A stretch of 64,000 nucleotides of DNA from Actinomycetospora endophytica (lineage in GTDB: Bacteria > Actinomycetota > Actinomycetes > Mycobacteriales > Pseudonocardiaceae). Location: positions 186,001 to 250,000 of the forward strand of contig NZ_JAJNDB010000010.1 of assembly GCF_021026375.1 (NCBI RefSeq), written 5' to 3'. The position numbers and the translations under genes were made by a program. Below the pieces are notes generated by a model. That model was not told the origin of the DNA and did not search any database. It worked only from the letters and a program-made list of their open reading frames with translations. Positions 8,491 through 18,585 of this stretch are shown in pieces; position 1 is the first letter of the stretch, and each line of letters opens with the position of its first letter.

Positions 8491-10043
8491 TCCGGCTCCT
8501 CGGAGTCCCACACCTCGTCGTCGTAGGGGTCGCCGCCGTCCACCCAGCTCGGGACGCCGAGCTCGGCGTCGTCGCGGTGCCGGCGGCGCTCGGACCGGGC
8601 GGCCTTGCGTTCGGAGGCCGAGAGCCGCTCGGCGTAGTCGGCGTTCTCGACGCGCGGGTCGGTACCGCGGCCGGTCGCGGGCGGGCCACCGCCGAGAGCG
8701 GCGACCCCGGCCGGCGTCGAGGGCTCCCAGTCGAAGGTGTGCACGCCGATGGTGACCATGTCGCCGGGGCGCGCTCCCGCCTCGGCGAGGGCCTCCTCGA
8801 CGCCGAGCCGCGCGAGCCGGTCGGCGAGGTAGCCGATGGCCTCGTCGTTGGCGAAGTCGGTCTGGCGCACCCAGCGCTCGGGCTTGTCGCCGCGGACGCG
8901 CCAGGCGGGACCGGCGGTCGGGTCGAGGTCGTCGCCGGTGTCGGGCTCGACGGTGAAGCCGGAGTCGTCGACGGCGGTCGGGCGCAGCACCACCCGCGGG
9001 GACTCCGCGTGGACCACGCTGGCGCGGGCCTCGTCGACGGCGCTCGCCATGAGGAAGGTCAGGTCCCGCAGGCCGGTGTGGGCCGCCGTCGAGATCTCCA
9101 CGACCGGCCAGCCGAACTCGGAGACCTCGTCGCGGACGAGCTCCGCGAGGTCGGCCGCGTCCGGGACGTCGACCTTGTTGAGGGCGACGATCCGGGGACG
9201 CTCGCTCATGTCGGTGCCGAGCGCGGGGGTGTAGGCGGCGAGCTCGTGCTCGAGGGCGCGGATGTCGGAGACCGGGTCGCGGTCGGTCTCGAAGGTGGCG
9301 CAGTCGACGACGTGCACGAGCACCGAGCAGCGCTCGATGTGGCGCAGGAAGTCCAGGCCGAGGCCCTTGCCGCCCGAGGCGCCCGGGATGAGCCCGGGGA
9401 CGTCGGCGACGGTGAACGTCGTCTCGCCGGCGCTGACGACCCCGAGGTGCGGGGTGAGCGTCGTGAAGGGGTAGTCGGCGATCTTCGGCTTCGCGGCCGA
9501 CAGCGCGCTGACCAGCGACGACTTGCCGGCGCTGGGGAACCCGAGCAGCCCGACGTCGGCCATCGAGCGCAGCTCGAGCACGAGGTCGCGGCTGTCCCCC
9601 GGCTCGCCGAGCAGGGAGAAGCCGGGCGCCTTGCGGGCGGGGCTCGCGAGGGCGGCGTTGCCGAGCCCTCCGCGCCCGCCGCGGGCCGCGACGAAGCGGG
9701 CCCCGGGACCGGTGAGATCGCCCAGCACCTCGGGGACCTCGTCGTCGGACATGACGACGGTGCCCTCCGGGACGGCGAGCTCGACGTCGTCGGCGTTCGC
9801 GCCGTTGCGGAAGCTCCCCTGCCCGGGACGGCCGTTGCCGGCGACGGCGTGCGGGCGGTGGTGGAAGTCCAGCAGCGTGTGCACGCCGGGGTCGGCGACG
9901 AGGACGACGTCTCCCCCGCGACCGCCGTTGCCGCCGTCGGGCCCGCCGAGTGGGACGAACTTCTCCCGGCGCACCGAGGTGCACCCGTGACCACCCGCGC
10001 CCGCGGTCACGTGCAGGGTCACGCGGTCGACGAACCGCGCCAT
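8487..10043 (-). CDS. obgE: Obg GTPase (ribosome assembly and stringent control)
   Basis: This 518-residue protein has the glycine-rich Obg fold at residues 1-158 ([19 protein letters not shown]). The G domain follows, with G1 [12 protein letters not shown]3 [10 protein letters not shown] and G4 NKVD. An OCT-type domain spans about 350-430, and the C-terminal tail is charged and low-complexity. It binds the 50S subunit and responds to GDP/ppGpp in the family. It lies downstream of rpmA, the conserved bacterial arrangement. Confidence 0.97.
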   Translation of the reverse strand: MARFVDRVTLHVTAGAGGHGCTSVRREKFVPLGGPDGGNGGRGGDVVLVADPGVHTLLDFHHRPHAVAGNGRPGQGSFRNGANADDVELAVPEGTVVMSDDEVPEVLGDLTGPGARFVAARGGRGGLGNAALASPARKAPGFSLLGEPGDSRDLVLELRSMADVGLLGFPSAGKSSLVSALSAAKPKIADYPFTTLTPHLGVVSAGETTFTVADVPGLIPGASGGKGLGLDFLRHIERCSVLVHVVDCATFETDRDPVSDIRALEHELAAYTPALGTDMSERPRIVALNKVDVPDAADLAELVRDEVSEFGWPVVEISTAAHTGLRDLTFLMASAVDEARASVVHAESPRVVLRPTAVDDSGFTVEPDTGDDLDPTAGPAWRVRGDKPERWVRQTDFANDEAIGYLADRLARLGVEEALAEAGARPGDMVTIGVHTFDWEPSTPAGVAALGGGPPATGRGTDPRVENADYAERLSASERKAARSERRRHRDDAELGVPSWVDGGDPYDDEVWDSEEPE

Positions 10044-10087
10044 GAGTCAATCCTTTCCGCGAACACAGTCTTCCCGAGAGAGACGAC

Positions 10088-10117
10088 GAGGGGCGGACCC
10101 GTTCGGGCCCGCCCCTC
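10088..10117 (-). terminator. GC-rich hairpin between rpmA and obgE
   Basis: The arms GAGGGGCGG (10088-10096) and CCGCCCCTC (10109-10117) pair perfectly, with a further inner CCCG/CGGG pairing. It lies in the 102-bp rpmA-obgE gap. There is no T-run, so it may attenuate rather than end transcription. Confidence 0.5.
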
Positions 10118-10145
10118 GCCGGTGTGACTGGTGTTCGTGCGCAGC

Positions 10146-10415
10146 TCAGGCCGAGGCGGTCTCCTCGACCGGCACGATGTTGACGTTCTTGCGGCCGGCC
10201 TTGTGGCCGAACTCGACCGCGCCGGCGACCAGCGCGAACAGCGTGTCGTCCCCGCCGCGGCCGACGCCGACGCCCGGGTGGAACTTGGTGCCACGCTGGC
10301 GGATCAGGATCTCGCCGGCCTTGACGACCTGACCGCCGTAGCGCTTGACCCCGAGCCGCTGGGCGTTCGAGTCGCGACCGTTGCGGGAGCTGGACGCACC
10401 CTTCTTGTGAGCCAT
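10146..10415 (-). CDS. rpmA: 50S ribosomal protein bL27
   Basis: This 89-residue protein begins [20 protein letters not shown], the usual bL27 N-terminus that reaches the peptidyl-transferase centre, and continues with the conserved [14 protein letters not shown] segment. It needs no N-terminal processing, unlike the Firmicutes form. It lies 15 bp downstream of rplU in the same operon. Confidence 0.98.
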   Translation of the reverse strand: MAHKKGASSSRNGRDSNAQRLGVKRYGGQVVKAGEILIRQRGTKFHPGVGVGRGGDDTLFALVAGAVEFGHKAGRKNVNIVPVEETASA

Positions 10416-10430
10416 GGTGTGTCGCTCCCC

Positions 10431-10730
10431 TTACTTCGAGATGCCGGTGATCTCGACCTGGCTGTAGCGCTGGCGGTGGCCGATGCGCCGCTTGTAACCG
10501 GTCTTGTTCTTGTACTTCATCATCTTGATCTTCGGGCCCTTGTTCTCCCCGAGGACATTGCCGGTGATGGACACCTTGGCGAGGTCACTCGCGGAGGAGA
10601 GGACGGTGGACCCGTCGACGACGAGCACGGGCTGGAGGTCGACCGAGTCGCCGTCCAGAAGCTCCACGTCGACGACGTCGCCGACCGCGACCTTGTACTG
10701 CTTGCCGCCGGTCTTCACGATCGCGTACAT
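10431..10730 (-). CDS. rplU: 50S ribosomal protein bL21
   Basis: This 99-residue protein has the bL21 signature [14 protein letters not shown] at the start and [14 protein letters not shown] near the end. It is the first gene of the rplU-rpmA-obgE-proB series. The 159 bp between it and the upstream RNase gene presumably hold its promoter. Confidence 0.98.
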   Translation of the reverse strand: MYAIVKTGGKQYKVAVGDVVDVELLDGDSVDLQPVLVVDGSTVLSSASDLAKVSITGNVLGENKGPKIKMMKYKNKTGYKRRIGHRQRYSQVEITGISK

Positions 10731-10889
10731 CTCGGACGCAGGCTCCTGTCGTGCTGGACGTCTGTCTGGTTCTCGGGAGCGCTGTTCCCGCTGGTCGGCG
10801 GGCGCCTCACCGGACGCACGGGTCCTTCGACCCCTGCGCTGCTACGACCACGATACCCGCCGGGTCCGACAGGTCCGGGGTCGGGGTGC

Positions 10890-13800
10890 TCACGTGCCGC
10901 CGACGGCCACCGGGGGCCCGGCCGGACGCGAGGCCGCCCGACGCCGACGCCGGCCACCGGGGGCCGTGTCCTCCTCGGCCGCCGCCGTCTCCGGCTGGTC
11001 GGGCTCGTCGCTGACGGGCGCCGGAGCGGCCTCGGTGGTCGCGACGGCGGGCGCCTCGGTCGAGGGGTCCTCCGTTGCCTCGGGGGCCGTCGTGGCGGCC
11101 TCCGTCGCCGGTGCCGTCGTGGCCTCCTCCGTCGCCGGCGCCGCGGTGTCCTCGGCGGCCGCCTCCGGCGGCGTCCCGACGGCGGGTGCCTCCGGCTGGT
11201 CCGGCTCGTCCCCGGCCGGCGCCGGCTCGACGGCCTCGGTCTCGCTCTCGGTGCTGCCGCCCTCGGCGGTGCCCGTCTCCGCGGCCTCGCTGTCGGCGGC
11301 CTCGCTCTCGGCGGCGCCGCTCTCGGACGTGCCGCTCTCAACGGATCCGCTCTCGGACGTGCCGGTGCTCTCGTCGGCCAGGTCGGCCTCGAGCGCCACC
11401 TCGGGCTCGTCCGCCGCGTCGACCCCGGAACCCGAGCGCCGCGCGCCCGCCACGTCGGCGGGGCTCGGCACGTGACCCGAGGCGCCGTTGGTGTCCTCGC
11501 CGCCCGTCGTGGCGCTCGCGGCCACCGTCGTCGGCGACCCGCCGTCGGACTGCGCCCCGCGCCGGCCGCGGCCCCGCCGCCGGCCGGAGCCCGAGGACCC
11601 GTTCTGGCCGGACCCGTCGCCGCCGCTCTGGCCCTGCTCCCCCGACGACGAGCCGGAGGAGGACGAGGACGACGCCCCCGAGCTGGACGACCCCGAGTTC
11701 GACGTCCCGGACGAGCCGTTCTGCCCCGACCGGCCACCACCGTGGTCGTGCCCGTTCCCGTTCGTGACCGGCTCGCTGTGGACGATCACGCCGCGGCCCT
11801 TGCAGTGCTCGCAGGGCGTCGAGAACTCGTCGAGCAGGCCCTGCCCCACCCGCTTGCGGGTCATCTGCACCAGGCCGAGCGAGGTGACCTCGGCTACCTG
11901 GTGACGGGTGCGGTCGCGCCCGAGGCACTCGGTCAGCCGGCGCAGCACCAGGTCGCGGTTGGACTCCAGGACCATGTCGATGAAGTCGATGACGATCATG
12001 CCGCCGATGTCGCGCAGCCGGAGCTGGCGCACGACCTCCTCGGCGGCCTCGAGGTTGTTGCGGGTCACCGTCTCCTCGAGGTTGCCCCCGGAGCCGGTGA
12101 ACTTGCCGGTGTTGACGTCGACGACGGTCATCGCCTCGGTGCGGTCGATCACCAGCGTGCCGCCGGAGGGCAGCCAGACCTTGCGGTCGAGCGCCTTCAC
12201 CAACTGCTCGTCGATCCGGTACGCACTGAAGACGTCCTCCGGCCCGATGTGGCGCGAGAGCCGGGGGGTCAGCTCCGGCGCGACGTGGGAGATGTAGCCC
12301 TCGAGGGTCTCCCACGCCTGCTCGCCGGAGATCACGAGCGAGGAGAAGTCCTCGTTGAACATGTCGCGCACGACCCGGATGAGCAGGTCGGGCTCCTCGT
12401 GCACCAGGGTCGGCGCCTTGGAGCCGCCCTTGCCCTTCCCCTTGCCCTCCGCGGCCTCGCGCCCGGTGCGCTCGATGACCTCCCACTGGGCGGCCAGGCG
12501 CCGCACGTCGCGGTCGAGCTCCTCCTCGTCGACGCCCTCGGCGGCGGTCCGGATGATCACGCCGGCCTCGGACGGGACGATCCGCTTGAGGATCTCCTTG
12601 AGGCGCTTGCGCTCCGGCTCGGGCAGCTTGCGGCTGATGCCGGTCGCGCCGCCGCCGGGCACGTAGACGAGGAAGCGTCCGGGGAGGCTGATCTGCGTGG
12701 TCAGCCGGGCGCCCTTGTGCCCGACCGGGTCCTTGGTGACCTGTACCAGCACGCTGTCGCCGGAGGAGAGCGCCTGCTCGATCTTGCGCTGCTTGCCCTC
12801 GAGGCCGGACGCGTCCCAGTTCACCTCGCCGGCGTAGAGCACCGCGTTGCGACCGCGGCCGATGTCGACGAACGCCGCCTCCATCGACGGCAGCACGTTC
12901 TGCACCCGGCCGAGGTAGACGTTGCCGACCATCGAGTTCTGGCCGCTGCTGGCGACGAAGTGCTCGACGAGCACCCCGTCCTCGAGCACGCCGATCTGGT
13001 TGCGGTCGGCCTGCTGGCGCACGACCATCGTCCGCTCGACGGCCTCGCGCCGTGCCAGGAACTCCGACTCGGACAGGATCGACGGACGACGCCGGCCCTG
13101 CTCGCGCCCGTCGCGGCGGCGCTGGCGCTTGGCCTCGAGACGCGTCGAGCCCTTGACGCCCTTGACCTCGTCGTCGCTGGAGCGCTTCTTCTCGTTCTGG
13201 TCCTTCTCGCGGACGTGGGTGACGGTGTTCGGCGGGTCGTCGTTCCCGGAGCCGTCGCCGGACCCGGAGTCGTCGTTCCCCCGGCGCCGACGACGCCGGC
13301 GCCGGCGAGACGAGCCGGAGCTCCCCTCCGCGGAGTCGTCACCCTCGTCCGACGAGTCGCCGCCGTCGGAATCGTCCGACTCGGTGTCGTCGCCCTCGCT
13401 GTCCGAGGACTCGCCGTCGGCGCCCTCGCCCGAGTCCTCACCGGACTCGTCGTCGGCACCGCCCCGGCCCCGGCCACGCCCCCGGCGCCCACGACGACGA
13501 CGGCGGCGACCGGCCTCGTCGTCGGCGTCCCCGTCGCCGCCGGTCGCGGCGTCCGACGAGGTGTCCTCGGCGTCGTCGGAGTCCGTCGTGCTCTCGGAGT
13601 CGTCGGACTCGTCCGCGCCCTGGGCGGCGGGCCCGGTGCTCTCGTCCGGGGTCACGACCCCGGTGGACCGGCTTCCCCGACGACGACGGCGTCCGCCGGA
13701 CTCGCCGTCGGTCGTCTCGGGCGACAGGAACAGCGCGGCGGGCGCGGCGGGGCGGGTGCCGATCGCGCCGGTGACCTCGGGCTCGGCGTCGCCGCCGAGC

Positions 13801-14168
13801 GCGGCCGGTGCGGCTGCCGCCCCGACGGCCGCGGGCGACTCCGGCGGGGGCTCGGGCAGCGCGTCGTCGGGGTCGCCCGGCGGGGAGTCCATGGGCTCTG
13901 CGGCGGCCGGCTCCTCGGCGGGCTTCTCCGAGGGGAAGAGGTGCTCGACGACCTGGGACACGGTCGCCCGGTCGACGCTCGACTGGGCGCTGCGCGCCGC
14001 CACGTCGAGTCGCGCGAGCACCGCCAGCACTTCGCGGCTGGAGGACCCGACCAGACGGGCCAGCGCGTGCACCCGGAGCTTCTCGGGCAGCGCCGCCAGC
14101 ACGGAGTCGTCGGGGCGACCCTCTGACGGTGATGACGATGAGGCGGGGAGGGCCTCGTTCTCGGACAT
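10890..14168 (-). CDS. rne: Ribonuclease E/G family protein with large disordered arms
   Basis: This 1092-residue endoribonuclease processes rRNA and tRNA and degrades mRNA. An S1 domain lies near residue 412 (MVGNVYLGRVQNVLPSMEAAF). The DNase-I-like catalytic region with VIDRTEAMTVVDVNTGKF is near 672, and the zinc-link CEHCKGRG is near 784. About 350 N-terminal residues are acidic and Arg-rich, and the last 300 are Ala/Glu/Pro/Thr-rich; such arms scaffold partners in actinobacterial RNase E. MSENEALP at 14168 follows GAAGGAG, so I prefer it to upstream starts in the open frame. Confidence 0.95.
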   Translation of the reverse strand: MSENEALPASSSSPSEGRPDDSVLAALPEKLRVHALARLVGSSSREVLAVLARLDVAARSAQSSVDRATVSQVVEHLFPSEKPAEEPAAAEPMDSPPGDPDDALPEPPPESPAAVGAAAAPAALGGDAEPEVTGAIGTRPAAPAALFLSPETTDGESGGRRRRRGSRSTGVVTPDESTGPAAQGADESDDSESTTDSDDAEDTSSDAATGGDGDADDEAGRRRRRRGRRGRGRGRGGADDESGEDSGEGADGESSDSEGDDTESDDSDGGDSSDEGDDSAEGSSGSSRRRRRRRRRGNDDSGSGDGSGNDDPPNTVTHVREKDQNEKKRSSDDEVKGVKGSTRLEAKRQRRRDGREQGRRRPSILSESEFLARREAVERTMVVRQQADRNQIGVLEDGVLVEHFVASSGQNSMVGNVYLGRVQNVLPSMEAAFVDIGRGRNAVLYAGEVNWDASGLEGKQRKIEQALSSGDSVLVQVTKDPVGHKGARLTTQISLPGRFLVYVPGGGATGISRKLPEPERKRLKEILKRIVPSEAGVIIRTAAEGVDEEELDRDVRRLAAQWEVIERTGREAAEGKGKGKGGSKAPTLVHEEPDLLIRVVRDMFNEDFSSLVISGEQAWETLEGYISHVAPELTPRLSRHIGPEDVFSAYRIDEQLVKALDRKVWLPSGGTLVIDRTEAMTVVDVNTGKFTGSGGNLEETVTRNNLEAAEEVVRQLRLRDIGGMIVIDFIDMVLESNRDLVLRRLTECLGRDRTRHQVAEVTSLGLVQMTRKRVGQGLLDEFSTPCEHCKGRGVIVHSEPVTNGNGHDHGGGRSGQNGSSGTSNSGSSSSGASSSSSSGSSSGEQGQSGGDGSGQNGSSGSGRRRGRGRRGAQSDGGSPTTVAASATTGGEDTNGASGHVPSPADVAGARRSGSGVDAADEPEVALEADLADESTGTSESGSVESGTSESGAAESEAADSEAAETGTAEGGSTESETEAVEPAPAGDEPDQPEAPAVGTPPEAAAEDTAAPATEEATTAPATEAATTAPEATEDPSTEAPAVATTEAAPAPVSDEPDQPETAAAEEDTAPGGRRRRRAASRPAGPPVAVGGT

Positions 14169-14317
14169 GCAACTCCTTCGGCCCCCGGGCGCGACCTCTA
14201 CGGTCGCGGCCACACGAGGGCATCGCGTGGTCTCGCCGAGCAGCCACCGGGATGGCCACCGAAACATCGGGCGCTCGGCGTTCGCGCGGCGGGGACCCGG
14301 TCGGGACCCGCGCCGCC

Positions 14318-15247
14318 CTAGTCCGGGCGGTCCTCGCCGGCGTGCCGCGCGGGGACGGTTTCGCGACCGGTCGTCGCGCGGTCCGCCTCGAGCGGGTCGA
14401 GCAACTCTCCGCTCCCGCCGAGCCGGCCCTGCTCCATCCGCGTCGCGGTGACGGGGACGGGCGGCTCCAGCCCGGCGACGCTGCGCAGCGCGCTCACCAC
14501 GTCGTCGGGTCGTACAGCCGGCGTGGTGTGCCGTACGACCGCCGTCAGTGTCCCACACCCTGCGCGCTGCGCACGTGCACGGCGGTCGGAGACCTCGCCC
14601 GTGGCGTCCCCGGTGTCGTCACCGGCCGGTCGCGGGCCGTCTCCCGGGGCGTCATCTCCTGCTCGTCCATCGTTCGGGTGACACTCGCCGGGCGTGTCCG
14701 TGACGGCGTTCACACCTTCGACCGTGAGATCAACGAGCGCCGCCCGGACGTCGAGGGTCCGCGGGCCGTTCTTGGTCATCCGCTCGACCTCGACGACCTC
14801 GGTCGCCTCGAGGGCCGCGACGGCCTCAGCGAGCTGCTGCGGGTCCACCCCGGGCATCGCGATGCGCCAGACGGACGCGTCGATCCGGTCGGCGAGGGCA
14901 CCCGGCCCGGCCCGTACGACGTCGATCACCGAGAGCCCCTCGGGCAGCACCGCGTCGACCTCACGGGCCACGACGGCGGGGTCGAGGTCGACCGTGAGCC
15001 CGATCTCCACGAACTCCGCCTCGCTGGCCGCCCCGGTCGGCGCCGCGCCGAGCCAGGACAGCCGCGGGTGCGGGCTGAAGCCGTGCGACAACGAGACCGG
15101 CACCCCCGCACGGCGCAGCGCCCACTCCATCGCCCGGGCCACGTCGCGGTGCGAGCTGAACCGCGCGCGGCCCCGCTTCGCGAACCGCATCCGGACCTTG
15201 GCGACGGTCGGCGCCGACGGGTGCGCCGCCGTTCCCTGGCGGCTCAC
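14318..15247 (-). CDS. DUF2344 / TIGR03936 protein
   Basis: This 309-residue protein starts with GTG at 15247, overlapping the upstream radical SAM stop as GTGA. The N-terminal region RMRFAKRGRARFSSHRD...LSHGFSPHPRLSW (given here in part) is the DUF2344 signature. The C-terminal third has an Asp/Gly-rich insertion near 180-215. It is almost always encoded beside the TIGR03960 radical SAM protein and upstream of rne, and in some lineages the two are fused, so they probably act together. The reaction is unknown. Confidence 0.88.
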   Translation of the reverse strand: MSRQGTAAHPSAPTVAKVRMRFAKRGRARFSSHRDVARAMEWALRRAGVPVSLSHGFSPHPRLSWLGAAPTGAASEAEFVEIGLTVDLDPAVVAREVDAVLPEGLSVIDVVRAGPGALADRIDASVWRIAMPGVDPQQLAEAVAALEATEVVEVERMTKNGPRTLDVRAALVDLTVEGVNAVTDTPGECHPNDGRAGDDAPGDGPRPAGDDTGDATGEVSDRRARAQRAGCGTLTAVVRHTTPAVRPDDVVSALRSVAGLEPPVPVTATRMEQGRLGGSGELLDPLEADRATTGRETVPARHAGEDRPD

Positions 15248-17223
15248 GGGGCCAGCGCCGGGTTGTGGACCGGCGTCGAGGTGCGGTTCTCGACCGGGGT
15301 CAGCGGCAGCATCCGCCCGCCGTCGACCATCGCGCCCGCCGTCGGGCCCATCTGGATCTCGGTGCCCATCTGCGGGCACACGCCGCAGTCGAAGCACGGC
15401 GTCCAGCGGCAGTCGTCCTGCTCCCGGGAGTCGAGCGCGTCCTGCCAGTCGTCCCAGAGCCAGCCGCGGTCCAGGCCGGAGTCCAGGTGGTCCCAGGGCA
15501 GGATCTCGTCGCCGTCGCGCTCGCGGGTGGTGAACCAGGCGAGGTCCACCCCCTGACGCGGCAGCTCGCGGGCGGCGGCCGTCTCCCACCGCTCGTACGA
15601 GAAGTACTCGCTCCAGCCGTCGAAGTGCCCGCCGTCGCGCCAGACCGCCTCGATCACCGACCCGACGCGGCGGTCGCCCCGGCTCAGCAGTCCTTCGATG
15701 AGCGAGGGCTGCCCGTCGTGGTAGCGCAGGCCGACGTTGCGGCCGAGCGAGCGATCGGAGTTGATCGCCTCGCGGAGCTGGCGCAGTCGGGAGTCGACGA
15801 CCTCGGGGGAGGTCTGCGCCGCCCACTGGAACGGCGTGTGGGGCTTCGGGACGAACGCGCCGATCGACACCGTCGCCCGGACGTCGCCCCGCCCGGCGGC
15901 CTTGCGCCCGGCGCGGACGACCTCGTGGGCCATCGTCGCGATCTGCAGCACGTCCTCGTCGGTCTCCGTGGGGAGCCCGCACATGAAGTACAGCTTCACC
16001 TGCCGCCAGCCGTGCTCGTAGGCCGTCGACACGGTCCGGATGAGCTCCTCCTCGGAGACCATCTTGTTGATCACGCGCCGCAGCCGCTCGGAGCCGCCCT
16101 CGGGGGCGAACGTCAGGCCCGACCGGCGCCCGGAGCGGGTGAGCTCCTCAGCGAGGTCGACGTTGAACGCGTCGACGCGGGTCGAGGGCAGCGAGAGCCC
16201 GGTGCCGGTGCCCTCGTAGCGGTCGGCCAGGCCCTTGGCGATGTCGCCGATCTCGGAGTGGTCGGCGCTCGACAGCGACAGGAGACCGACCTCGGAGTAC
16301 CCCGAGGCCTCCAGCCCCTGCTCGACCATCTCGCTGACGCCCCGCTTCGAGCGCTCCCGCACCGGACGGGTGATCATGCCGGCCTGGCAGAAGCGGCACC
16401 CGCGCGTGCACCCGCGGAAGATCTCGACACTCATCCGCTCGTGCACCGTCTCGGCCATCGGGACGAGCGGCTGCTTCGGGTAGGGCCAGTCGTCGAGGTC
16501 CGACGTGGTGCGCTTGTGCACCCGCTCCGGGGCGGCGTCGCTGGTCGGGCGCACCGCCGCGATCGCCCCGTCGTCGCCGTAGGTGACCTCGTAGAGGCCC
16601 GGTACGTAGACCCCGGGCACCCCGGCGAGGCGCTCGAGCGTCTCCTGCCGGCCGAGACCTTCCGCCTTGGCGGCCTTGACGACGTCGGTGATCTCGCCGA
16701 CGACCTCCTCGCCGTCGCCGAGCGCCACGATGTCGACGAAGTCCGCGATCGGCTCCGGGTTGAACGCCGCATGGCCGCCGGCCAGGACGAGTGGGTGCTC
16801 GATCGTGCGATCGGCGGCGTGCAGCGGGACCCCGGCGAGATCGAGGACCTCGAGCAGGTTGGTGTAGCCGAGCTCGGTGGCGAAGGAGACGCCGAGGACG
16901 TCGAACGCGGCCACCGGGCGGTGCGCGTCGACGGTGAACTGCGGGACCCCGTGCTCGCGCATCAGCGCGGCGAGGTCCGGCCAGACGGCGTAGGTGCGCT
17001 CGGCGAGGGCGTCAGCGCGCTCGTTGAGGACCTCGTAGAGGATCATGAGGCCCTGGTTGGGCAGGCCGACCTCGTAGGCGTCCGGGTAGCACAGGGCCCA
17101 GTGGACCTCGGCGTCCTCCCAGGGCGTCACCGTCGCGTTGCGCTCGCCGCCCACGTACTGCACGGGCTTGCGGACCCGCGGCAGCAGGGGTTCGAGGCGT
17201 TCGTAGAGCGACTCCGGGGACAT
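15244..17223 (-). CDS. TIGR03960 family B12-binding/radical SAM protein
   Basis: This 659-residue protein has an N-terminal Rossmann-like segment. The radical SAM cluster motif RGCTRGCRFCQAG lies near residue 274, with Cys residues for the 4Fe-4S cluster. A cysteine-bearing tail (CRWTPCFDCGVCPQMG) follows near 620. MSPESLYERLEPLLPRV at 17223 is the conserved family start, although the frame is open further upstream. It is coupled to the DUF2344 gene. The family is thought to modify RNA or protein, but the substrate is not established. Confidence 0.92.
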   Translation of the reverse strand: MSPESLYERLEPLLPRVRKPVQYVGGERNATVTPWEDAEVHWALCYPDAYEVGLPNQGLMILYEVLNERADALAERTYAVWPDLAALMREHGVPQFTVDAHRPVAAFDVLGVSFATELGYTNLLEVLDLAGVPLHAADRTIEHPLVLAGGHAAFNPEPIADFVDIVALGDGEEVVGEITDVVKAAKAEGLGRQETLERLAGVPGVYVPGLYEVTYGDDGAIAAVRPTSDAAPERVHKRTTSDLDDWPYPKQPLVPMAETVHERMSVEIFRGCTRGCRFCQAGMITRPVRERSKRGVSEMVEQGLEASGYSEVGLLSLSSADHSEIGDIAKGLADRYEGTGTGLSLPSTRVDAFNVDLAEELTRSGRRSGLTFAPEGGSERLRRVINKMVSEEELIRTVSTAYEHGWRQVKLYFMCGLPTETDEDVLQIATMAHEVVRAGRKAAGRGDVRATVSIGAFVPKPHTPFQWAAQTSPEVVDSRLRQLREAINSDRSLGRNVGLRYHDGQPSLIEGLLSRGDRRVGSVIEAVWRDGGHFDGWSEYFSYERWETAAARELPRQGVDLAWFTTRERDGDEILPWDHLDSGLDRGWLWDDWQDALDSREQDDCRWTPCFDCGVCPQMGTEIQMGPTAGAMVDGGRMLPLTPVENRTSTPVHNPALAP

Positions 17224-17284
17224 AGCTCTCCAGGGTAAGGGGGCTTCGTGAACCGATCCGGCGCCCCGGCCGAACGGGCCCACC

Positions 17285-18169
17285 GTGGAGCGCTTCGTCG
17301 ACGCCGGGAACCTCTCGCTGTGCACGACGACGACCGGTGACCCGGCCGACCCGGCGGTCCTGCTGATCATGGGGCTCGGGCTGAGCTACGACTGGTGGCG
17401 GGACGACTTCTGCGACGCGCTCGCCGCCCGCGGCCTGCAGGTCATCCGGTTCGACAACCGCGACGTCGGCCGCTCGACCCACCTCTGGGGGCCCGGCATC
17501 TCGTCGTGGGGCTTCCTGACGCGGCAGGCCCGCCCGGCGTACACCCTCGGCGACATGGCGGACGACGCCGCGGCGGTGATCGGCGCTCTCGCTCCGGCCG
17601 GCGCCCACGTCGTCGGGGCCTCGCTCGGGGCGATGGTGGCCCAGGAGGTCGCGATCCGGCACCCGGAGCGCACCCTCTCGCTCACCTCGATCATGGGACG
17701 GCCCGGCGACCGCCGCACCGGGAAGGTGTCCTGGCGCCGCGTGCCGGACTTCCTCCGCCCGCCCGCGGCCGACCCGGTCGAGGGCATGGTCCGCGCGTTC
17801 CGCCGCATCGGGTCGACCTACCGGACCCCCGAGGACGACGACGACGTCCGCGTCACCATGCGCCGCGCCGCCGGCCGGGAGGCGACGGTGCCGCACGACG
17901 GCCAGGGCAGCGGCCGCCAGCTCGCCGCGTGCGTGGCCGAGCGCGACCGCACCGAGGACCTCCGGCGCCTGACGACGCCCGCGCTCGTCGTCCACGGTGA
18001 CGTCGACGCCGTCATCCAGCCCTCCGGGGGCCGGGCGACCGCGGCCGCCATCCCCGGAGCCGAACTGCTCGAGCTGCCGGGGATGGGCCACGACCTCGCC
18101 CGCTCGACCTGGCCCGCCGTCATCGACGGGATCGAGCGGACGGTGCGGGTCAGCCGAACCAGAGCTTGA
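17285..18169 (+). CDS. Alpha/beta hydrolase
   Basis: The protein has 294 residues. The nucleophile elbow is GASLGAM (Ser near residue 116), the oxyanion region is [12 protein letters not shown], a downstream Asp is in HGDVDAVI, and the final His is in GMGHDL. This is a complete triad of the epoxide-hydrolase/lipase-like group; the substrate is unknown. Its last 20 bp overlap the 3' end of ndk on the other strand. It is divergent from the radical SAM gene, with 61 bp between the start codons. Confidence 0.85.
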   Translation: MERFVDAGNLSLCTTTTGDPADPAVLLIMGLGLSYDWWRDDFCDALAARGLQVIRFDNRDVGRSTHLWGPGISSWGFLTRQARPAYTLGDMADDAAAVIGALAPAGAHVVGASLGAMVAQEVAIRHPERTLSLTSIMGRPGDRRTGKVSWRRVPDFLRPPAADPVEGMVRAFRRIGSTYRTPEDDDDVRVTMRRAAGREATVPHDGQGSGRQLAACVAERDRTEDLRRLTTPALVVHGDVDAVIQPSGGRATAAAIPGAELLELPGMGHDLARSTWPAVIDGIERTVRVSRTRA

Positions 18170-18557
18170 TCTCGCGCTCGGCCGACTCCGGCGAGTCCGA
18201 GCCGTGCACGATGTTCGACCCGGTCTCCAGCGCCAGGTCGCCCCGCAGCGAGCCGGGGACGGCCTTCTCGACCGGGTCGGTGCCGCCGGCGATCTGACGG
18301 AACGCCGCGATCGCCCGCGGCCCCTCCACCACCAGGGCCGCGACCGGCCCGGAGGTGATGAACTCGATCAGCTCCCCGAAGAACGGGCGCTCGGCGTGCT
18401 CGGCGTAGTGCTGCTCGGCGACGGAGCGCTCGACGTTCTTGAGCTCCAGCGCCGCCAGTCGCAGCCCCTTGCGCTCGATGCGCGAGATGACCTCACCGAC
18501 CAGGCCACGCTGCACGCCGTCGGGCTTCACCAGCACCAGGGTGCGCTCGTCGGACAC
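18150..18557 (-). CDS. ndk: Nucleoside diphosphate kinase
   Basis: This 135-residue enzyme equilibrates nucleoside tri- and diphosphates. It begins [19 protein letters not shown] and carries the active-site histidine in [12 protein letters not shown] near residue 115. The length is typical. It overlaps the convergent hydrolase gene by 20 bp. Confidence 0.97.
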   Translation of the reverse strand: MSDERTLVLVKPDGVQRGLVGEVISRIERKGLRLAALELKNVERSVAEQHYAEHAERPFFGELIEFITSGPVAALVVEGPRAIAAFRQIAGGTDPVEKAVPGSLRGDLALETGSNIVHGSDSPESAEREIKLWFG

Positions 18558-18585
18558 GGCGCTCCTCTCCTTCGATCTCCACGAT

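Noticed and set aside
10131-14126. 1331-codon plus-strand frame across rplU, rpmA and rne
   Set aside because: It is antisense to three certain genes and has repetitive Leu/Gly/Arg content typical of shadows.
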